Source: Cruorifilaria tuberocauda
Lineage: Eukaryota; Nematoda; Chromadorea; Rhabditida; Onchocercidae
DNA length: 64,000 nucleotides
Assembly (NCBI GenBank): GCA_013365365.1
Contig: JABVXU010000031.1
Span: 245,635 to 309,634, forward strand
Direction: 5' to 3'
The notes beneath the pieces were generated by a model that made no database searches, was not told the DNA's origin, and was given only the letters and a program-made list of their open reading frames with translations. The position numbers were made by a program, and so were the translations under genes. Shown here piece by piece: positions 39,200-53,300 of this stretch (the first letter of the stretch is position 1; every line of letters starts with the position of its first letter).

Positions 39200-42100
39200 T
39201 TATTCATGCTTTGTTGAGAAATTTGCATAAATAAATTTCTAAATCACAATTTACTTTTCTTTCAGTTTCGATAAAAAAATTCTTTTTTCGTGGGAAATTT
39301 GAAGAATAATTCTTTGAATGCGGGATTATTCTAATTAAAGACTTTTATTTTATGCGAATTAAAAAAGGAAGAGAGAGAAAGAGAGAGGGTAGTAATATTG
39401 ATCTAACTTTAATAATATTTAATTTAAGCAAGTAAACAAATCATATATGCAAGAACATTTTTATTTTCACTTAGTAGAAATTTCATCTCTTTGAATAACT
39501 TAAATTAAAAAAAAAAAATAAATTCACAATGATATGGGCTCTTATCGTTAAAATAAGAGAAAGAAACAATTACTGTTTAAAAATTATTATAATACTTTTC
39601 GCCTGACTTTTTTAATTCAAAAAAGGAAAAATATAAACATAAATAAAAACTAATTTTCACTTTTCGTATAACGATTTGTTTGATAAATTGTTGGGAAAAA
39701 GATTAATTAATCAATTGAATATCAATTTCTTATTTTTATCTCTTTCAGTATTAATATTTCCTTCCTGTAAATTCCTGATATCATCAATACTTTTGTTAGT
39801 ATTTGATAAAGAAAGCTTTTTGAATTTTAAACTGTAAACTAATAGGAGTCATATTTTAAAGGTGGCAAGTACTTTAATAAGCTCGCTAGAGAATTTCAGA
39901 AAAAACAATAGCAAAGTACCATAGAAAGTGTATGAGTTAAGAATAAAGTAAGCAAAAAGGAAATGAGATAAGAAAAGCCGAGTTACTTACAATTCAGGTT
40001 GATTGTGCCTTACTTAGCTAACATTAATCTTATAATATGAATATTGGTAAAGTTGAAGTGAACTTGAAATAATACAATCTTTGGAAGAATTATAAAAAAT
40101 TTATCCAAAAATATTTTTTATAATCAAGCAAATTCAGCACTGATAATATTTACTTCTAAAATGAAAATGCCTTTACATCATTAATCAAAGAGACAATCGG
40201 ATAAAATAGTAAATTGGAATGAAAATATAGGATAAATAAACTTTGATACATGCGTTGATTAGCATGAAAGATGAGAATCTTTGAGGAACAGAATAAAAAT
40301 TAAATGAAATCAAATTTATTTCTTCTATCAACTAATCAACTAACTAAGACAGTTTGAATCAAAGAAATGAATAAATTCACAAATTCAAAGATTTTAAAGT
40401 GTAAATAACTCAAAATAAATTATTATATCACTTTGAATTTAGGAGAAAAGTGCGTAATATATCTTTGATATTAGATATATTTTCATATATTCATGCTAAT
40501 TCAATTTTTTCAGGTTCTCCTTATTTGCAACTTTTTATAAAGCTTACTTTTAAATGCCAGAAAGTACACTAATAGAATTGATTGATGGATACTTTTGAAA
40601 GCAATTTCTGATATCTTTTATATGCTTATTTATCTTGTTCTATTCGATAATGTAATTGATATTAAAATTGCTTTGTTTTATATGTAAAAAGCTATAAAGC
40701 ACATGGAAAATGTGATTAGAGGGGAAGGAGTAGAAGGAGATAAGTGATGATAAGCGAAAGAATAGAAAGCAAAATGTAAAGTTAAATTATAGGGAACAGT
40801 ATGTTACCACAGAGAGTTTTTTTCACGCTAATAGCTAAAACTTCTTGCTTATCCTTGGATATCTTATGTATCTCTGAAAACGCTTTGCTTCTAATTTGCA
40901 AATATTTCGATTTTGATTAATTCGATATTAATTTTAAATCAGCTAAATGAAAGAACGGAAGTGATATGATCTTGAAAAAGCTATATGATCCAATCCTACC
41001 GAATATTTATTATAACTGAAAGATACGCTTGAAGTAGAACAATTCATCAAAATTTAAGTTATAAATTATTAAAAAAAATTTGTTATGAATAAAGTTTTTA
41101 AGAATTCGAAATCAGTTAGAAGGAGCTTTACTGAAAATATTAGCTAATTCTGGTTCATCTTCTGCATTATTATTGATTGATTCTTAAAATTCATTTGATT
41201 AGCAAAATTTTCTTTATTAAATAAAAAATTACCAAAAAGTGAACTATTTGCTCAGTGATACGCTTATCATTTAAGCTAAATCTTCTTTGAAGAAAAAAGT
41301 CAATTCACGTTTCTATTTTGTATATTACAATTATCTAGAAAATTTTTTTATATTTTAATAACATGAAATATTTCATGAATTCATTCACATCTCGAAGTAT
41401 ACCTCAGACACCTCGATGACCTCAAACATTCACATGTACACATATAAGAAAAAAAGGATGAGAGAAGAGGAAGAGATGGATATTTTGAGAGTTTAAATTA
41501 AAATTTTGCAAAATCGAGAAAGGAAGCGGAAAGAGTGACGTTTCTTCTCGTTATATGAATGAAAATGTAAATGATAGGATGTGGATAGATATGGTACTTA
41601 ATGAAAGTTAAAGTGTTCCTTCCCTTTTTCTTCCTCTTCTTCACTCCAAGCTCATTCTTCAATCCATCACTGTTATCAAAGTTATTAAGTTAATTCCAGT
41701 ATTTGATTGTCTGAAATATACGTAAACTAGTGAGATTACTGACTAGTTATCTGATAAAGCCGTCAGGCACTGGAAATATAAAATGAAAATTTCATTTCTT
41801 CATAAAACAATCAAAAGTAGCGCTTGAATGAAAGGCTAATACAGAACATTTCATGGAGGAATCTCTTTAACAGTATAATGCTGATAAATATTACTTTTTA
41901 TCATACCTGAACTCGTTTACGACAGGTTGATTAACCTTTTTGAAAGTCAAAAAATAAAGACCGTGAAATGTGTGATTTGCTATATGAACAAATGAAGAGA
42001 TTGATAAGATAAGAATCTCAACAACTTTTTTCTTTCATTGATAGTATAAATCAAGCGGACTGTTTTTAAAAAAGCATTCATTGTATTACCAAATTGCAAC

Positions 42101-44011
42101 GTACTCAAAAAAAATCAAAATGAAGTTAGTATCAATCAATCAATTTGGTGTGATATTTATTCATCATTACTATTATCTATCAATCAGTTTAATGATTTTT
42201 TTCTCATCGCAATTATCGTTACCTCATGCAAGCTTCATGTTCCAACAACAATAATGAGAAATAATTTGATCGCTTTAAAACGATAGAGAATTTTTTCTTT
42301 CCTTTCTTTGTTTAAAGTATATTCTTTCTGCAGCGGAAATGAAATTCGATACTTCTAAGATTTTTTTTCCTTTTTTGTGGAATAATGTTAATGAATGAAA
42401 TATGTAAGAATAATATTAAAAGAAGCGACGAAGAAAAGTTTTCAAAATGGCTGACTAATGAAGTATCTCCAACGATCTCATCTGTAGGCGTAAGATATTT
42501 CAGTTTTCATAATCAATAAGCTCAGTCATCTTCCTACAAAACTTATTTCATAATTTTTGAATTTCAAGAAGTTTCAAAATATTTCCCAGTTCACTTCCTT
42601 AAAGATTACCAGGGAATTGGAACGAAAAGAAAAGATATCGAAAGGGACGATGAGAAAAGATTAGCAGAGAGAGCTTTGAAGAAGGCATACATGTTGAGGT
42701 CTAATAGTTCAGCATATTTAAGAAAAAAAATTTAAAAAATTCAATCAAGAAAGATTCATAGCAATAATAGAAATTGTTGCTAATTTTTTTGAATAAGGTT
42801 GTCAAATTGCGCCGAACTGTCATTTGCATTAACTTAAAATTATCAACTTAACTTTAAAAATTATTTTCATCGGTGAATGAAAATTTTATCATTGCAACTT
42901 TTCTTAAGAAACCTGTCACGTAATTATAGCAAAGTTTATTGTTATTTTTTTTGAAGTAAATAAGAAATTTTTAATTCAGCTTTATTTCAATTTGAGTTTT
43001 GCTTCTTTCCCACAAATCTTCATCATAAAATAAATATAGCATAAATTGATAATAAAAAATTAATATCAGATGATAAATCCTCAAGTTTTCAATATTTCAT
43101 GAAAGTACAATGTAGTGAGAGAAATTACTTCAAGAAAGCTGTTTTCAAGGAAAAAAAACTTTGAACACTTCATAAATGAATTGCATTAATGCATGAATTC
43201 TTGCTGATTTCATGTTTGCCTTAAAAAGATTTCACTGTTATCAACAACCAGCTTTTCTTCCTGATAGAAAACTTGAAAGCATTCTTATCTTGATTTATGA
43301 AAATTTTTCAAATAATTTGATAAGCAAGAAAAATTTTATATTAACAGTGATATTAAACATGAACAAGTTTCATTATTCCTTTAAAGGAATCATTAGCACA
43401 AAAGTTCCATGCTAGCTATTACTAAAGCGATTACTAAAGTCAATGGCTACCCGTTCGACCGTAATTTATTTAATTATTACTTGGCATTTTACTTTATGGC
43501 TGGCTGATTGTCTTTACAGCTCGTTAAATTTTAATGTCCTTTCATAATCTACTCTCTTCTTGAAGATTATATTCAAGAAAGGTTAAAACTTCGAGGAAAA
43601 AATCCAAATATGTTATCATTTTGTGGGAAAGAAATTCGTCTGAATTATTTTCAATTTCAATTCAGCAAAAAAAAATTTTTTTAATTCTATTTTAAATGCA
43701 AGATGTTAATTCAAATGGAAAAACGATACTTTATATTATCGAAGTATGCAGAAAATTCGAAAAGGAAATTCTTAATTGAAAATTGATAAGGTAAGTCAAA
43801 ACCAAGAATATACTCTGAAGGACGAAATTATTAGCTATATTCGAAATATCAAATAATATTTTCATTTGCGATTCTCATCTGAAATATCGATAATCACATA
43901 AGCAATCTATTCATTTCAAATTTATTTTTAGAAAACAGAGTACAAAATTTATTGAGCTGAAAATTTCAATTATATCGATCACCTCTAAGCTAGCCAAGAA
44001 GCCTTGCTTTC
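39200..44011. other. Gene-poor AT-rich DNA
   Basis: I found no splice-bounded coding exon or RNA gene in this stretch. Open frames are short and rich in Phe, Ile, Lys and Asn, as expected by chance in AT-rich DNA. Confidence 0.55.
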
Positions 44012-44825
44012 ATGTATCATACAACGGTATTGGCATCTATTCAATACAATCATGAATCTCACGACGATAGTCCGGACGTTCGTGATGTCACACTAATCCA
44101 AGTAAGTTAAGGTCAAAAGGTGAGGATGGTAATCGATATTCCAGAATCTTTAATCAAACAGTTTAGTGATTTCTCACTTCTCAACATTATACGCTATACG
44201 TTTAGATGAATTAAAAATTTGACGTAACAACAATGACGTATGCATCCTCCTGTAATGTAATGTTTTGATTAAGTCATTCTCATAGAGAAATTTAAAATTT
44301 CTGTTGGAGTTGGCTGATAATATTTGACTGTTCCTTGGATATTATCAATGAACGATCTCACGGCTCATGCATCAATCCAATCCTTATATTCCGCATGAAA
44401 GCCTTCCGGACCGCCTATACAACAAGTGCAGAAATTCCTGCAGCACTCGATGTACTTTGTGATTGCAGTAATTGCAGTGCTGCAACAGTAAAAATATTCT
44501 CTATTTTATTCAAATAATTGTATTTTCAAAAAAATTTAACTTATGAACATTTAAGTTTTGAGTGTGCAATTGGAAATTAAATATCATTAAATTGAAATTG
44601 AATTCTTAAGCAAACGATTAGCTAACTTTATGTGTTGGCCCTCTGAGCAGGCATGCGATGTAGGCACAAATTTCACCAGCAACCAGTATAACCGATCTAC
44701 TTATTCTTAAATGCCAATGCATGATTGTTGGATAGGAACAATTGCGTATGGTTGCAATGGTAATGCGACATTGGCTGAATTATTCTCTGCCAGTATCCAA
44801 CGTGTAACTGTAAGAATTCGATTAG
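44012..44825. other. Coding-like island, strand and gene model unresolved
   Basis: Against its AT-rich surroundings this stretch is richer in G+C and has several splice-bounded open segments. On the + strand, 44012-44101 reads ATG for 30 codons (MYHTTVLASIQYNHESH...) and ends at a perfect GTAAGT donor. After an acceptor at 44649-44650, another open piece begins ACDVGTNFTSNQYNRST; a third (CWIGTIAYGCNGNATLAELF) ends at a GTAAGA donor near 44810. On the - strand a segment reads RSVILVAGEICAYIACLL and ends at a GTTAGC donor near 44625, and another reads ECCRNFCTCCIGGPEGFHAE before a stop near 44370. I cannot make one phase-consistent gene on either strand. It may be a gene with missed exons, a pseudogene or a conserved non-coding locus. 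Confidence 0.3.
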
Positions 44826-47800
44826 GAAGTCTCGGGAATTCTGGGAAATTTCAGGGAAACAAAGAGATCAGCTTGAAGGAAAAAAATTCATTTCTAATGA
44901 ACCTTACTGAAAGTCCTCAAGACTTAACAATAACATCAGTATCACAATAATAAAAAAAGCGAACTAAGCTTATACTTTATCGCCTTTAGGGCCAGTAATA
45001 ACCAAATATATGGCATGAAACGAAGGTAAACGAAATTCATCCATGCCTAAAAAAAATTTCGCAGCAAAAATTGAAGTTTCATAAAGTTAATTGCAACGAA
45101 AATAACATTTTTAAGGTTTCATATCAGATGTCCATCTCTGGAATAAATGAAAAGGAATTATATCTCAATTACTTATTCCAGTCATGAATTACAATCTATA
45201 TATTTATTCAATGCTTTATATTAATACTTCTGGAAAAGAATTAATTCGTTTTTGACAAAATGAATTAATTACTTTATTCTATGTAAATTTATGTAAATGT
45301 ATCGATGAATGTATCGATCATTGTTGAATTATATTGAAATTGTCTGAAAGAGATATTGAAACATTGCGATGAAATAATGAAAATGAAAAGAGTTAAATTG
45401 ACGTAACTGACAATCTGAATTCAATAATTCATTAGCTTCTCAAATTAAATAACGATCTTTTCACTGATAATTTTTCTAGTAATGAAATTTAAAGCTGATA
45501 CCATATCTTTAATTCATCAAAATTCTTACAAAGTTACATTAACTTCCAGCACCTGGAACTTCTCCTTATCACTCCTTTCAAGAAGAAAGCGAAAATAACA
45601 GCATTACCATAGTAACATACCTGATATAGAGGTGATCAAGCTTTACTGGCAAATAGACACTTTTCCACACTTTCAACAATGTCCACATTGTTTTTAGATT
45701 ATGCGTTATCAGTTAATCACAATCACCTAGTAATTGTATATTATCTATTTCTGAAATTAATAAATACAACCATACCTGAATACCATTTCAGAACGAAAAA
45801 AATTCAACTTTGGAACAAAAGTATTGCGATTTTTCTAAAATATTTAAAAATTCACAAAACAATTCAAATTTTTAAATTACAATTTTTGAAATTTGTTGAA
45901 TAAGCGTAGAAATGCTAGTAGCATAAGTAAGAAGAATTTGGAATAAATTAAAAATAATTAAATTATCAAATAAATTAAGCAAGAAAGAGGAAATGTATCA
46001 TTCATTAATAGACTTGAAAACTTCAAGAATATTTCTTCTAGCATTCGAAACTTTGCTTCTTAACCTTTGATTGTAACACATAATTTACCAGAACATTGGT
46101 TGATACGTCTTTAATTATTAAAAATAGACATTTAAAAACAAGTTGTTGATGATGTCGTGAGGTAGGAGGGAAGAGGAAAAATTATGAAAAGAAGAAGCAA
46201 GTTCTTCTTTCTTCAATGAAAAGAAGCAAGTTCTTGTCCACCGCATTTCTCCCTCCCTCTCTCTCCCTCTCTCTCTCTCTCTCTCTCGCTTTCTCTCTCA
46301 TTTTCTTATCTAATAGCTGTACAAAAAAACCAGAAATGGAGACTGTATAAGAAACATGATATTTGAATTAATTAACCTCTTCTACTAATGGCACTATGCC
46401 ATTTCACTTTCCATAACATTGCGTTGGTAATATTGTGAAGGTGATAAAATTCAAATAAATATTTTATAGTTTATTGGATTATTTTTGATTGATTCTTTTC
46501 TACCTACATTACGATTTGTTAATAAGCGCTTCACCGTGACCAGGTATTACAGGTGAATTTGATTGGAAAGAATTTTAGACTGAAAATTTAGACTTTCTTC
46601 TTTAGTTTCTTTACAAAAGAATCCAGAAATCGATATGGTTGGATGTTTTTCTATTAATCAATTGGACATTTTTTCTATTTTTGTTTTATTTGCCATGATT
46701 CTATCAAAAAAATTATCTTCTGCGTGATCAAATCTTAGTTGTTTGAATAATAGAGAAAAAGAAAGTTGGAAATTAATTAGCGTTTGAGGTTTAATCAGAA
46801 TAAGAAATGATAAATGAACATTTTGCTTTCAACTTTTGAATTTTTTATTAAATAGAAGTGAAGAGAAATAGTCATCGGTCATGTTTGTCGACTGATTTCT
46901 GTATTGAGAAATGAACTTTTCGCGATGAAACTATCTTGATGATAAATTTTTGATGAAAAATTTACCAGTAGTTTTACCAGAAATGCCCAATCTATGTTTC
47001 AGAAATTTCTTGAAATTTAGTTTACTCTTAAAGTTAGTTTACTCTTGCAACAGTACTAGAATTCTTTTTTTTTTGTTATTGCTAAGAAGTGTTTTCTCAT
47101 TAATGTTGAAAATGAAAGAGTGATTTATTTGTCACTTTCATTTAATTTATTTCTTTTATTTGAGCCAAATTCTTAGCATTACTTTTCTTTAAATTTTCGC
47201 TGCCCAAACTATCATACTTCTTTTTCATTTGTATTCTTATTATATCAATTTTTTAGAATGATATAATTATCATTTGCTGTAAAATGTTCAATTTAAATTA
47301 TCAAGAAAATCTTTGTGACGCTTGGAATATAGCCAATTACTCTCAAATTAACTTTTGCCTTTCTTTGATTTAATAATAATGAGTTAACTCTCGGCGACTT
47401 TTTCTTTATTGTTATTAAATTAATCAAAACGATAATTTAAGAAAGGTAAAAGTAACTGATGAAGTACACGTTGGAAGTATTCGTTCTATTATTTTTCGAA
47501 TGGTTTTTTTTCCGTGAACTTTGCTATTAAGCACATTCCATCAATTTCTTGCTGTAAAGCACCGATCATATCACTGATATTACTTACCTATGTTTTGATC
47601 ATTTTTACTTTCTTTTTAATCTATCATATCAATCATTTGGCAATGTTTCGTCTTCTACCAAAGACATTTTGCATTGTTCAAATTGAAATTCTTTTTTCGC
47701 TGAAAATTTTCAGGTCAATGTTTGTCTTTAATTGGTGGAAAAGGAATCCCATCGATGGGTCTATTCATTAATGAGTTTTTATTTTGCTTTATTTTCGATC

Positions 47801-50362
47801 AGTTACAAAAATTTGTGAGTTATTCAAATCAGGTCCGAGTTATTGCATGCTTGACTTTTGTGAATCAAAAAGTTTTTTTGAATCTCAAACAGATAAAGAA
47901 GCACTCTCTATCTCATATTTATTCTCTTCTGAAAGATAGACTGAAAAAGTGTTATGTCGTGAAATCTGGAAAACCTCATAGTAAAATAAATTCGATTTTA
48001 AAGTGCGTCAAATTTGTTTAAAACTTATATAATTTACTAGCAATTAGTTTTGTGGTAAATACGTTGAAAAATGATTTGGCACTTTTTTCAATCGATTATT
48101 AAATTTTCTTATTTTGTGAGAAATTATTTTGAAATAGCTTTTCTTGCTTTTTCTATTCTTCTTTGATTCTAACAAATCTTTATGTCGTGCTTCTAGTTTC
48201 ATCTCGAGTTTGAACAGCTTTATGATAAGCAGCTATGAGCAGCAATCAAATTATTCAGTGGATTATATTTTAGAATATAACAACTTGTTAAGTCCTGTAT
48301 TTGCATAGATTTTAAAATGAGCATATTCTTAATTTGATTTAATATCCAAGCAAACATGTCATGAATCGGTTTCTCTTTTAAAATCAATAACAAATTAAAA
48401 TCCGTTTAAAAATCTTGACGCAATTGATGAAAGAGTGAGAGAAAGCAACAATTTGTAGTTCTCTAAGGGAATGAAAAAGTTAGTATAATTAATTATTAGC
48501 AGTATGGTTTGTCAAATGCATGTGATGTTTGAGGTTACTGCCCGGCGTGATTTAAAACGTGAATTTAAACTTTAGACGTGAAGCATCCTAATAAGTGTTA
48601 AATGCTGTGAAGAGAAACAAAATTCATTAATGAAATTCAATTTTCAATTGAAGAGAATCAAGCAGAACGGACTGAACGAGTCACTCCAACGATCAATGAA
48701 GACAAGAAATCTTCTATTCATGTAAAACTCGTTTTATAAAACAATCAAATAAAAAAATGATGATAAGCTATGGCATCATCAATTATTCTCTTTCATGTGA
48801 AATCGATCACAACTAATATCATTTGATGGGTAACGTAAAATCAACAGATATTTATTTGTTACATACGGCAAATTTTTGTTTACTATTACAATTCTTATTA
48901 TCATTACTGCTGCATTCTCGATTATCGCTATCATCGTTACAGAAATCATGATTGCTTAGTTTATCGTCAGTGTATCATAAGTATCACTAAAAAATGTATC
49001 ATGAAAAAATTCTTTTAACTTGAAAACATCAATGTGATTGATATTTTGATGTTTTGAAGTGCTTAAGATAAGATTACAGATTATTTTTTGTGTAGGAATT
49101 GTTACGATCCTTTTTTTTGATAACAGCTGTGAATATAAGTTAATTTTAAATCCAATTTATTAGAGTAGGAAAGTTTGAAAATACTTGCAATCATTTTAAA
49201 AGTATCATATAGCCCGAAACGATTGCCGCTTAAATATATTATGAGCTTTTAGATTGATTCTAAAAATTTTCATGAAATATTTTTAAGTTTAACAAAATAA
49301 ATATTTATTACGAAGAAAGCTATTGCACTGAAAAAATGAATTTTATCAACTTTGATTAGAACGACAATATCAGTAATGGAAATAATCATTAATATTTATA
49401 CTTGTATTTTAACTTTTGATTTTTGTTCTTTCCTTTTTAAAACACAGAAACATCGACGAGTTCCTTAGCATGAAAATGAGAGATATTTGATACAGTCGAT
49501 TGGCTTTTCGAAAAAGAATTAACTCATCAGTTATTCTAATTATTTTATCACTAAAAGCCAATCGTATATGCTTTGAATACATTTATCGCTTCATCAAATT
49601 TTTCAACTGAAAAAAAATTTATCATTTTGTGACATCAAAGGATATCTATTGATCCATTTCTTTGTTCATTATCATTTCATTTAATCAATTTGTGCGCAGT
49701 TTTAAAGTGGAAAAGAGGAAAAACCAGAAGTATTTTCTTCATCAAATTCAAAAATCTATACCCAATCATTGTTATCAGTATTTTAAGAGAAGACAATTCA
49801 CTATTTTCCTCTTTAGGAAATTTTTTTTTCGTCTTGCATAAATTTTATTTTCACTGAATTAAGTATTTTTGAATTCCCTTTGAGGACTACTTTTTGATCC
49901 ATTTAAACTGTCTAGAAATTGAAATTTAGTAATTAATAATTCTTATTTGACTAATTATATTTATAATTATAATTCCCAATTAAGTTCAATCATATCAATT
50001 TTTTGAAATAATTAATCTTTTTTACTTTCATCCAAAGATGTCACAAAATGATTTACTTCAAATGTTACATTAAAAATTGATATATTGATAAAAATTGATA
50101 AAAACTACAAATGACTAATTCATTGCTTTTCAAACTTTTTCAATTCATATAGAATAGGCATATGAAAGTAATTTGTTTTCCAACACTTCTTAATACTAAC
50201 TTACTTCAATTGTTTACTATTTGCAAGGAATTGCGTCATTTATACTTAATCCGGAAAGATGAAAGTGCAATTTGAAAACATCAAATGACGTATCAACAAT
50301 TTTATCGGCTTTCAACAGAAAACTGACAGAATTAAGTATTTGTAGTTTGAACACATCGTCCG
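44826..50362. other. Gene-poor AT-rich DNA upstream of the TSC22-like gene
   Basis: No supported gene. It includes a pyrimidine microsatellite at 46248-46299. The promoter or 5' non-coding exons of the downstream gene may lie at the right end. Confidence 0.5.
46248..46299. repeat. CT-rich microsatellite
   Basis: A near-pure run of CT and CCCT units about 50 bases long. A smaller similar pyrimidine run lies at about 32221-32260, inside a GPCR intron. Confidence 0.9.
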
Positions 50363-53300
50363 ATGAACTTCTTCAGCAATTCAACATCACGCCTTATCGT
50401 ACCACGTTTTAAACGACCCGGTACACAATCAGTTCAACCGGATACACTCTCAACTGCCTGTAAGTATGCCAGTACCGAAGGACGTTTCTCAATCATCGAT
50501 AAAAGGTACGTCAGAGAATATCTTTACTTGTTTATTTGTCTAACTATTTGAAAATAATAAAAGTAGCAAAAGCCAGGAAGGACCGAGATAGATGGAAACT
50601 TACGCAGGGCAGAGATATTTATAATATTAATATTTAGCGATCAGTTAATCTGATATATAAATTGTTGCTTTCAACAATTCCTTCCTACTTGGCTAGTTGA
50701 TAATTTTCATCTAATCAAATATATCGCTGATTATCAGATAAAGCAGCTATTATCAAATGCTTCATTAAAACATATCTTATATTTTAGACATAAAGAGTCA
50801 ACAGGTATGGAATCGTGGGACTCATCAACTGATGATGAGATAGATTTTAAGAATAAAAGTAAGCGAACTTTCATTTAGTTTTTTTATTTTGTTTCTTATT
50901 TTACTAATTTTTCTTTTAATTCCATACGAATATTACAAAGTTTAGTTTCATTGATATTTACAATTAATTTCTAATAAACCTAAAGTATAGCAATGAAACG
51001 ACAGAATATCTAATGATTAAAATATCTTCAGTATTTTAAATTTCCAAATTCAAACGCAACATCACTTATCACGTTAAATTATAATAGAAAAATCTTTCTT
51101 GATTATTTGGGTTATGCATGTTTCTGCTGAAAAAAATATCAATGACTTGAATTTTGCTAATAAAGTACAAATAATCGAAATTAGCTAAACAAAAGCTAAT
51201 TTGTTTTTGTTCAATCGTAGAATTTATTTTTAAAGTTTTTCCGAACAAAATTTCGCCTAATATTTTAAATAGAAATCTTTGAAATCAAAAATTTTGATAA
51301 ATCATAGTATTAATAACTCATAACTGAAAATTTCTCTTATCAATTTACTAGTAAATAATTTTATTTAATTCTTTTGCAGAAACAACATCTGAAAAAAGAT
51401 ATGATCATCGTGTGTTATATCGATCATCAACAGTAACCAGTACTACACCATCACAACAGCAATCATCAGTGGGACTCAAAAAGAGTAAACAGATCAATGG
51501 ATCAAGATTTAGAGTAACTTTATGATTGATAAAATTATGACACACAACTAAATAGTAATAGCAGGCAATACAATCTTCATAAGTATAACTGTATATAATT
51601 ATTTAGATGATATGGCAATGGTTCTAGCGGTGAATGATATAGTGAGAATATGGAGTAATTTAGATTATGCGTTTATCCGCGGACTGAAGTCCCGTTGTAC
51701 CCAGTTGTCATCCGGAATGTGCGGGAATAAACTGTTAGAATGTTTGAATAGCGAACGAGAATTAATCATTTTTTTAAAAGATTTTGCTTTTAATAATGCT
51801 TGTGCTAGGCATAACAAGAAAACTTTTTGGAAATTCCAAGAAAGTTTTTTTTCTTTTCAAATTGAAAATTAGTCGAAATTAGATGAAGAAATAAGCATTT
51901 CGGCTAATTTACATTCTGAAAAGTTTGACATAATGAATAAAGTGAATAGGTTAAAAGAAATTAAGCGACGGCTTCTAAAGAAAAAAAATTATCAAAACAA
52001 GCTTTAATTAAAATCAAAAGCTGAGAATGCTCATAATCACTTCTTTTCTCCTCCTTACTCCTTTACTTTACTTAAATAAATCAATAATGTATTCTTTTAT
52101 TGAAAACTTGAAATTGATATTTTTAAAATTATGAGTGTTTGTAAAAGATATTCCTTGAAATTAATTTTAAATTAGCTATTGCAATTTGAGTAATTAATTT
52201 AATCATTCCTTCTTATGAGACAAAGCAAAGATCATTTGAAATTGGGAATTTAAAGAATAAAGTGAATTTATTTGTGAAAGAGCAATAAATTTATCACAGT
52301 GAACCGGTCAGCACAACGATAATACAGTGGTCACTTTCCACTCTTCCCATACAAACTTGATAATTTCAAAATTTAATCTATTTAAAAAAAAACGATCGAT
52401 TTCTATAACAGACTGGCTCCGAGATATTAATTTTAAAAAATCCGATCAAAATAATCGATATCCGCGAAGTTGTTAACTGGAAAATTTAATTTATGATGCT
52501 TTGCAGATTGTTCCGCTAGAATCGTGTTACGAACGTGGTCGTTGGGCGTGTTGGGATTTCTACAGCAATGAATCTCCGAACGAACAACGTAAACGTCATA
52601 CCTCACCGTTACCATTATTCAGTTGCTCGAGTAACAGTAAATTTTTAATTAATTAGACAGAAAATTAAGTACTATTTAAGACTTTATTAAGTAAAAGTAT
52701 GGTTGATATATAATCTTTATGATAATTACTAAATTATATTATTTAAAAACTTTAGTGTTACTACCGATTAACTCTTTATCTTTTCTACTAGTGGTTTCAG
52801 TATAAGTCTCTTCTACTATTACATCGTTATGATTGAGTTATTCCAATTCACATTTTCCAATTGAAAGAAGTAACTTAGAAGCTTTTTTCAGCAAAAAATT
52901 CCATGGCAGTTAGAATTTTTATTTTGTTTATGTTTTTTTTTTATTTGAAAATCATGCTTCTTTTTTTTAGAAACTTGAATTTAAATTCATTTGCCAATTC
53001 TTTATATTAATTTAAATTCAAGCGTCTCATAATAATATTGAAAAGTTTTTAATTTATTTAAATAAAGAAATAATGTTTCAAATCTAAACATCAATGTTTT
53101 AATTTGAGTAAATAGCAAATGTAATTTACGCCTCATAGAAATTATTATTGTCAAGCAATTTGTTCTGCCTACTCCGTACATTGGAAAATGAGAATGAGAA
53201 ATGTGTGATATGATAATTGTGATAATAATTTCAAGATAATCATATCACTATTCAAATAGGAAAATTATGCTTGCAGAATTTCTGAAAATACTTAGTCCAT

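Noticed and set aside
47514..48021. Two overlapping + frames of 85 and 99 codons
   Set aside because: They overlap in different frames, so at most one could be real. Neither shows a motif.
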